Below, one piece after another: positions 57,654 through 64,000 of a stretch of 64,000 nucleotides of DNA. This DNA is from Pinus tabuliformis. Its lineage: Eukaryota; Streptophyta; Pinopsida; Pinales; Pinaceae. The notes under the pieces are model-generated. The model worked only from the letters and a program-made list of their open reading frames with translations, did not search any database and was not told the DNA's origin. Location of the stretch: positions 91,042,421 to 91,106,420 of the forward strand of contig CM062820.1 in assembly GCA_031772625.1 (NCBI GenBank), given 5' to 3'. Made by a program: the position numbers and the translations under genes. The first letter of the stretch is position 1, and every line of letters begins with the position of its first letter.

Positions 57654-58907
57654 ATGGTGAAGAAAGGAAAGGCACTCGCTTCTGAGAAGACAGAAATGAC
57701 ACCCCTGTTTACAGACACCACTTGTAATCAAGATGCCGGGACATCCACATGGGAAACCATGTATCACCTATTAGAAGAAGAACAACTGAGAATTATGGAA
57801 GTAACAATTACATTTGATGGACACGGTTCTTTTGATGCTTCTCTAACTGAACTTGCATGTTCATTCTTGCATCGCATTGCTGCAAGACCAAAGATACTCC
57901 CTTATACTGACATGGTTAAGTGGATTATAGATGATGCGGACATATCAGATAGAGAATTCAAGATAACAAGCAAAGAAGTCATAGGGTCATTTACTCCAGA
58001 CAACCTGAGACTCATGTATCATCTGCCAGAGCCACAGACCATCTACAACAGATAGTTTGTTGAGAAGTTCGCCAAGGAAAATGAGGACTTGGTAGAATGC
58101 ACAAAAAATTGGTCAAATAATGAAGAAAGAATCAAGAAAGATAAAAACGGTATGTACGCCACTGGTTCTCTTAGTTCCCCTTTCTATTATGCTACCGCTA
58201 TGTTATGTAGGCTATTTGGTAAACCAGTCATCAACAAATTTTCTTCATAATGGTTACCTCTAGTAGATGCAGCTGTCAATGCTACAATAATGAATTGGAC
58301 TCAAATATTGTCAGATAACTTAGCCACTGCAATTTTAGAATACAGGAGGAAAAGGAGTATTGCTTCGAGGGTTTACCCTCCATTTTTTATGAGTGCTTAT
58401 GTTATGGACGCTATTTGTTTTTGTTTCAAATTCCCTATTATGGGATGGAAGTGGACTGTGCAAAATCCACTTCCCATTTAGATATATCACAAAGTCATGT
58501 GGGAATCAAATTTTGTTCCACATTTTTTCAAAATTTGTCACGGAGTTATGCTCCCGATCCACAAGAAAATTTACAATCGAGATGCCCCAAGGTTTTCACA
58601 AGAAGCCAAGGTAGATATTCTCCCCGTAGCCAGATGGTTCGGGGAAGAATTATTCACATATATCAGAGTATTTGGCAGTATTGCCTCGCCCCATGTTCTA
58701 CCTTTTTATGTCCCAGACAAACTGATGGCTAGAGAGATAGCCTACCAAACATGCAGTGAAGGAGGGATGAGCAAGATTCTGAAAGACTACAAGAAGGGCA
58801 TTTGGCCCCAATTTCCTGTAACATGTAGAGTATTCACATTGCATGACTTAGGACATGCTTTTAGAGAAGTTGATAATATGTTATCTTTGCAACTACCCAA
58901 GTTCCCA
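57654..58907 (+). pseudogene. El-7 aORF, cut by El-9
   Basis: ATG at 57654. Nearly identical to the El-6 aORF, with stops at 58053, 58248 and 58479. It keeps the 52 bases (58749-58800) missing from El-6, coding for CSEGGMSKILKDYKKG, so here the frame runs on into LHDLGHAFREVDNML. It ends at 58907 where the El-9 LTR begins; the rest of the gene would lie beyond El-9. Confidence 0.78.
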
Positions 58908-59336
58908 TGTTATTCTATTAACCTGCAAGACGATACCAGAATACCAAATATGCGAGGAAATATACCCAGAACATAGAACAATGAGCAATAACAACAAGCA
59001 TTTTATTATTCAGAAAGAAATGTTCACTTGCCTCTTCGAGGGGGCAACCTCCAATAGAGCAGAGTTCAATTACGAAATAAGACACGATGCTCCTTCAAGG
59101 GGAGTCTCTATCCTTTATATAGGATTCATACATGCAATACCATGGGGCAATACCATAGTTCTTATTAATACCATCTATCTAATACCATGGCCCATTTACA
59201 ACTAAATGTGGTCCCTTCATTAAATGTGGGTTAACCACTTACAATTATTAATATGGGCTTTATTGACTCTTTACTTAACTATAATTATGACTCGATCCTA
59301 TTACATAAATAAGGGGGTTAGGGTGGGACCCTAACA
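58908..59336 (-). repeat. El-9 3' LTR (429 bp)
   Basis: On the plus strand TGTTATTC...CCTAACA. The minus strand has TATATAAAG (59113-59121) and AATAAA (59002-59007) in the expected order. The purine tract TATGGGGGAGGGCA (minus) lies just outside at about 59337-59350. Confidence 0.85.
59113..59121 (-). promoter_or_regulatory. El-9 LTR TATA box
   Basis: TATATAAAG on the minus strand, about 110 bp upstream of the AATAAA poly(A) signal. Confidence 0.65.
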
Positions 59337-59365
59337 TGCCCTCCCCCATAAGAAGAGCCTTGTCC

Positions 59366-62300
59366 TCAAGGTTGAAGCTGCGGAAACTGCTGAAGAATAG
59401 TCGTTGGTTCCCAAGTTGCATCTTCCGGAGAGGTGTCTTTCCACTTGACGAGGACTTCCTTGATCATGCGGCCATGTAGATGCCTTTCTTGTGTATCAAG
59501 AACCTGTTCAGGTTGGAGCCAGATTGAACCTTCTTCATCCAGTTCAGGTAGATTGGTTTGAATCCTGTAATTGTTCCCAATCACTTTCTTGAGGCATGAG
59601 ACATGGAAAACTAGATGGATTTTTGCAGTGGGTGGCAAAGCTAGCTTGTAGGAAAATTCTCCAATGCGCTGAAGTACTTGATACGATCCGTAAAATTTTG
59701 GAGATAGTTTCTGACAACCCTTGTCTTTGAGTGATGTTTGTTTATATGGTTGCAGCCTCAAAAATACCTGATCCCCTTCTGGAAATTGGCGTTCTGAGCA
59801 ATGTTGATCTACCTGTTGCTTCATGCGGTTTTGAGCTTGATGAAGATTCTCTCTAAGGTGAGCCAGCATGGTTGTGGGTTCGGTAGGAGTTGATCGACTG
59901 CTTGTACCTTCGAGCATCCCTTGATATAAGAAGTAGGGGAAGGAGGGAGTTGACCATAGACTGCTTCATATGGAGTCATTTTTGTGGTGGCATGATAGTT
60001 GGTGTTATACCACCATTCAGCTAGAGGTAACCACTGTACCCAGAGATGTTGCTTTTCTGAAGTGAAACACCTAAGGTATGTTTCCAGACATTTGTTGACT
60101 GCTTCAGTTTGACCATCAGTTTGGGGATGATAGGAAGTATTGAGTTGTAGTTGGGTACCTTGTAGCCAGAAGAGTTCCTGCCAAAAGTTACTAGTGAAGA
60201 CCGGGTCACGATCAGACACAATGGAAGTGGGCATGCCATGCAATTTGAAGATCTGATCCATGAAAGATTGAGCAACCAAAGTCGGTGTAGAAGGGTGGGG
60301 TAGGGTGCAAAAATGACCATACTTAGAAAGTCTGTCCACAACCACCATGATGACTGACTTGTTCCCTGACTTTGGAAGACCCGTAATGAAATCCATGGAA
60401 ACCTCTGTCCAGATTGAGGCCGGGATGGGAAATGGCTGTAATGTGCCTGGGGATTTTATTGTTTCTCCTTTGTGGCGCTGATAGACGTCGCATTCAGCTA
60501 CAATAGTAAGAATGTCCTTTTTCATTCCTGTCCAGAAAAAAGATCTTCAAGTGCGAGCATACGTCTTCTAAAAACCTAATTTTCCTGCTGTAGGAGATGA
60601 GTGAAACTCTGCCAAAATGCGGCTTTTGAGGGTGGATGTTGGTGATATTACGACTCTGTCCTTGTAGCGAAGAATCTCATCCTGCCACAAGTAGCCCGCT
60701 GTGGAATTTGGATCCACCTGCAATTGATTAATGAGTTGGGAGAGCCAGGGATGTGAAAACCATTCCTTGCGGGCTTCTTCAATCCATTCTAGAATGGGAA
60801 GGGAAATTGTAAGCAGGGTACTTTCCTCCTCAAATTGGTAGGATAACGCCTCTGCTACAATATTTTCGCACCCTTTCTTGTAAATTATCTCATAATCATA
60901 TCCCGGCATTTTGGCGAGCCATTTATTCTGTTGTGGTGAGGATAGGCGTTGCTCCAAAAAATATTTAAGGCTTTGATGGTCAATGCGGATTTGGAAGCGT
61001 CGCCCCAATAAGTATGGTCTCCAGGTATCTACTGCATGTAAGATGGCCATCATCTCCTTCTCATGGGTAGATTTTCCCAGATTCTTCCCACTTAATTGTT
61101 GGCTCGTGAAGGCCAAGGGTCGACCTTCCTGCATTAAGACCGCCCCAATACCTATACTCGAAGCATCACATTCAAACACAAAAGACTTGGTGAAGTCGGG
61201 TAGTGCTAATACTGGAGTGGAACACATGGCATGTTTGAGAGCTGTAAAGGCCTGTTATGCTTCATCATTCAAGATGAATGAATTTTTCTTGAGGAGTCGA
61301 GTGAGGGGCCTAGCAATGTGACCATATTTGCGGACAAATTTGCGATAGTAGCCTGTGAGACCCAAAAATCCTCGCAGGCTCTTCAATGTCTTAGGTTGAG
61401 GCCAATCATGCATTGCCTGGATCTTTTTGGGGTCCACCTTGACACCTTCATGCCCCACAATGTGGCCCAAATACTCAACTTCTTCCGTGCCAAAAGAACA
61501 CTTGGACATCTTGACAAATAATTTATGCTTGCGGAGCAGTTGCAGGAGCAGATCTACATGCTGAAGATGTGCAGCCCAGGTGCGATTGTAGATGAGGATG
61601 TCATCAAAGAAAACAAGGACAAATTTTCTGAGATATGGTTTGAGCAGGTGGTTCATAAGGCTCTAAAAAGTGGATGGGGCATTACAAAGACCGAATGGCA
61701 TGACCAGGAACTCGTAATGGCCTTCATGAGTTCGGAAAGCAGTTTTTGGGATGTCTACTTCTTTCATGCGAATTTGGTGGTAGACTAAGCGAAGGTCAAG
61801 CTTAGTAAAGAATTGAGCCCCATTTAGTTCATCCAACAAATCATCAACAACTGGGATGGGAAATTTATCTTTGACTGTCAAGTTATTAAGGGCCCTGAAT
61901 TCTGGATACATATGCCATTCCCCATCTTTCTTGAGCACCATGACCACCGGCAATGAATAAGGACTAATGCTGGGACGAATGACGCCTGCTTCCAAGAGTT
62001 CCTTGATTATTTTTTCTATTTCATTCTTTTGGGCAAATGGATATCTATATGGGCGCACATTTGGTGGTTGGGCCCCTCGGACCAAAGTAATGCTATGATC
62101 ATGTTGCCCTCTCGAGGGTGGAAGCTCATGAGGCTTGTCAAAGACTAGCAGATGGTTGTTTAAGATCCGTTGCATCTCAGGATGAATATGAACCAGATTG
62201 GGTTCGCAGGCCTGGATGGCATTAAATTGAGCTATAACTTCATGGTGGCCCTTTTTTAACAATTTTTCCATTTGATGTGAGCTGATGATATAGGGAGCTC

Positions 62301-62736
62301 CCGCCTGGAGTCCACAGAGGGTATGTGTGTGGTTATTCTGCTTAAAGCTCATATATAACTCCTGGAAATCCATTGTGATTGGACCAAGTGTGCGAAGCCA
62401 TTCAACACCAAGGACAATTTCGCACCCACCCATGTGTATGGCAAACATGTGGGTCTTTAATTGATAATCCCCCATTTGAAGTTTGACATTTTCACAACAG
62501 CCTTCACATTTCATTGTTCCCCCATCAACAATTTGGACCTAGAAGTTAGAAACTACTCGGACAAAACAATGCACTGCTTCTACGACTCTTTGATGGATAA
62601 AATTATGTGTACTTCCACTATCAATCAAGACTACTACTGGTCGATGCTTAATAAAACCTCTGATTTTGAGAGTTTGAGGTGAAGAAATCCCTGCCAAATC
62701 ATGCAGCGATATAACTGGTTCTTAAGGTACATTGTC
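59366..62736 (-). pseudogene. El-9 pol: protease, RT, RNase H, integrase, chromodomain
   Basis: One minus-strand frame carries nearly everything, with a frameshift near 59890. Protease: VLIDSGSTHNFI (about 62610-62650). RT: FTKLDLRLVYHQIRM, PFGLCNAPSTF, catalytic FFDD at 61600-61611; a stop at about 61661 replaces the usual Gln after STF. RNase H: FECDASSIGIGAVL, STHEKEMMAI. Integrase: SMDFITGLP, SDRDPVF, HPQTDGQTEAVN, so D, D and E are present; the zinc region is decayed (CDVYQRHK). The chromodomain ends the protein: EVLVKWKDTSPEDATWEP. Further stops at 61255, 60568 and elsewhere. In active chromoviruses this domain guides integration to chromatin marks. Confidence 0.9.
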
Positions 62737-63669
62737 CTATTGGTTGTCCTCTTCTTCCTCCTCTGGTTGCTCAAGTGGTGGGGCTTCCTCCGATGCACTG
62801 TGATCAGTAGCATCAATTTGAAAAAAATTGGGCTCCTTGCATTTATGCCCAGGGGAGTATTTCTCATCACAGTAGTAACATAATCCTTGCTTTCTTCTTT
62901 CCGCCATTTCTGTTGGTGACACCTTTTGGACCTTGAGTGTCTGGGTAGTGCTTTGAGCCTATGGGGGACAACCCTTGGTGATGAAATTTAGGCGATTGGA
63001 CTGGGCCGCCAATGCACGTTCGACTTCATGAGCTATCGTGCAAGCATGCAGCCATGAGCTAGGGTGGTGCAGTCGGACGTGGGCTTGTATGGCTTCTTCG
63101 AGACCACTGACAAAACATTCTGTGTAGAACTCATCTTGTAGACCTCCAGTGTAGAAAGCTAAGGCTTCAAAGTCTGCAATATATTCATTTATTGTTCCCA
63201 TCTGTCGAAGCTTAGTGAGACGACCCAAAAAGTCAGATTCCAGATCAAAGCGATCCATAAGAGATTTTTTGAATGTCTCCCACGTCAAGGGCCTTCCATA
63301 GCAACGTTGATGCCATTGCCACTATTGCCATCTTTCATTCTCCAAGTACATGATACCCACACTAAGCTGAGTCGCATTATCCAGGATGTAATTCAGATTG
63401 AAATATTGCTCCATTTGTGCTATCCATGCGGTCGGGTGAGAGCCATCAAATTTATGCATGTCCAACTTGGGTGGTCGCGGATGGGATTTTTGGTGGGTGC
63501 CAAAGAGGTGAAGAGACTGGCTAGACTCACCCTCACTGTTTTCATTGCCAATACATGCCTCCTCGCGTGCCTCCATCTTGCCCTTAGAGGGTGTTGTAGT
63601 TAATTCCTTCAGCTACGATTGGATGTCTTTCAAGGTTGATTCAAGGTTGTCCATCCTCTCATTCGCCAT
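62737..63669 (-). pseudogene. El-9 gag
   Basis: ATG at 63669 (MANERMDNLES). Stops follow near 63616, at 63322 and at 62959, all in one frame. The gag core has TWETFKKSLMDRF and FEALAFYTGGLQ. The zinc knuckle is CYYCDEKYSPGHKC (CX2CX4-5H type, typical of chromoviruses). An acidic tail (PEEEEEDNQ) precedes the protease. Confidence 0.85.
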
Positions 63670-64000
63670 AGCTTGAGCTCTAGTTTGTACCATGCACCGA
63701 GCAAATTTACTTGAAATTTGGGACTACCCGAATTTTTTGGCAATAACAATTGAATGGTACTAGCTTTCTCAGCTCGCCGTCCTGATTCTTAAGGGCTAAG
63801 TCACCAATAAGCACTCGGGGGGGGGGGGTCTTAGACTTTTTTTTTTTAACTCCAAACGGAGTTTTACTCCTTGCTTAGGAATACTGCAATAGCCGAATCC
63901 CGGAAATGTCAATGCTGCGAAAAGTCCTGCGAAAATCACGCCCGGGTATAGGAACCCACACAACTACTCAGATTTGGATGGTGGATCTGATGGATTTGAG
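63670..64000 (-). other. El-9 5' leader, primer-site relic and unassigned DNA
   Basis: Minus strand TGGTACAAACTAGAGCTC ends just before the gag ATG region (plus 63675-63693). It resembles TGGTATCAGAGCTC with a small insertion, hence a probable iMet primer site. Beyond it, runs of 12 G (63817-63828) and 11 T (63837-63847) occur. No similarity to the 3' LTR was found. Confidence 0.4.

Larger units (their letters stand above)
45006..58907 (+). mobile_element. El-7: Tat-like Ty3/gypsy element, split by El-8, cut by El-9
   Basis: Order: primer site, gag, protease, archaeal-type RNase H (interrupted by El-8), RT, RNase H, integrase, conserved noncoding block, TCGCA cluster, aORF. It ends at 58907 where the El-9 LTR starts within the aORF; the rest lies beyond the window. 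Primer site and domain order are those of El-2. Confidence 0.85.
58908..64000 (-). mobile_element. El-9: chromovirus (Ty3/gypsy with chromodomain), 5' end unresolved
   Basis: Minus-strand order: gag with CCHC knuckle, protease, RT, RNase H, integrase, chromodomain, purine tract, 3' LTR (59336-58908). It is inserted in the El-7 aORF. The 5' LTR should follow the primer-site-like sequence near 63695, but 63700-64000 does not resemble the 3' LTR. Confidence 0.88.

Overview
The window is repeat-rich plant nuclear DNA. I found no host gene, rRNA, tRNA or CRISPR array. Almost everything belongs to LTR retrotransposons, mostly Ty3/gypsy, nested in or abutting one another and broken by stop codons and frameshifts. 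A seed plant or fern with a large, transposon-filled genome (gymnosperm or fern-like) fits best, but this rests on element content only. I label the elements El-1 to El-9.

Layout. El-1 (+, from before base 1 to 12890) is an Athila-like element: partial 5' LTR, tRNA-Asp-type primer site, gag, protease, RT, RNase H, integrase, a 38-bp-period array of palindromes, a conserved noncoding block, a long extra 3' ORF (aORF) and a full 3' LTR. It sits inside the RT of El-2 (-, 12891 to about 18 kb), a Tat-like element. El-3 (-, about 19.9-20.42 kb) is a primer-site/LTR remnant with an initiator-Met-type primer site. El-4 (+, 20424-40236) is a second Athila-like element whose aORF is split right after its ATG by El-5 (+, 28874-36501), a non-autonomous LTR element with gag and protease only. 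The 3' LTR of El-4 is cut off at about 40236 and joined to El-6 (+, 40237-45005), the 3' half (aORF plus LTR) of a Tat-like element. Directly after that LTR starts El-7 (+, 45006-58907), a second internal region of the same family, so the LTR seems shared. El-7 is interrupted by El-8 (47908-52553), which carries one almost intact minus-strand ORF related to the Athila-like aORFs. El-7 is cut at 58907 by El-9 (-, 58908 to beyond 64000), a chromodomain-bearing chromovirus.

How the parts work together. In an intact element the LTR promoter would drive a genomic RNA, a tRNA would prime at the PBS, and Gag-Pol would make, copy and insert the DNA. The extra ORFs lie downstream of pol. In both Athila-like elements a strong splice-donor-like site in the leader and an acceptor-like site just before the aORF suggest it was expressed from a spliced RNA. 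The most unusual signals are the palindrome array in El-1, a noncoding block shared by El-1 and El-7 between integrase and aORF, a dense TCGCA/TGCGA cluster upstream of the Tat-like aORF, an archaeal-type RNase H placed before RT in El-2 and El-7, and the aORF relative standing alone in El-8.

Limits. All alignments were done by eye. Family names rest on motif recognition, and boundaries given without an LTR pair or repeat evidence are approximate.
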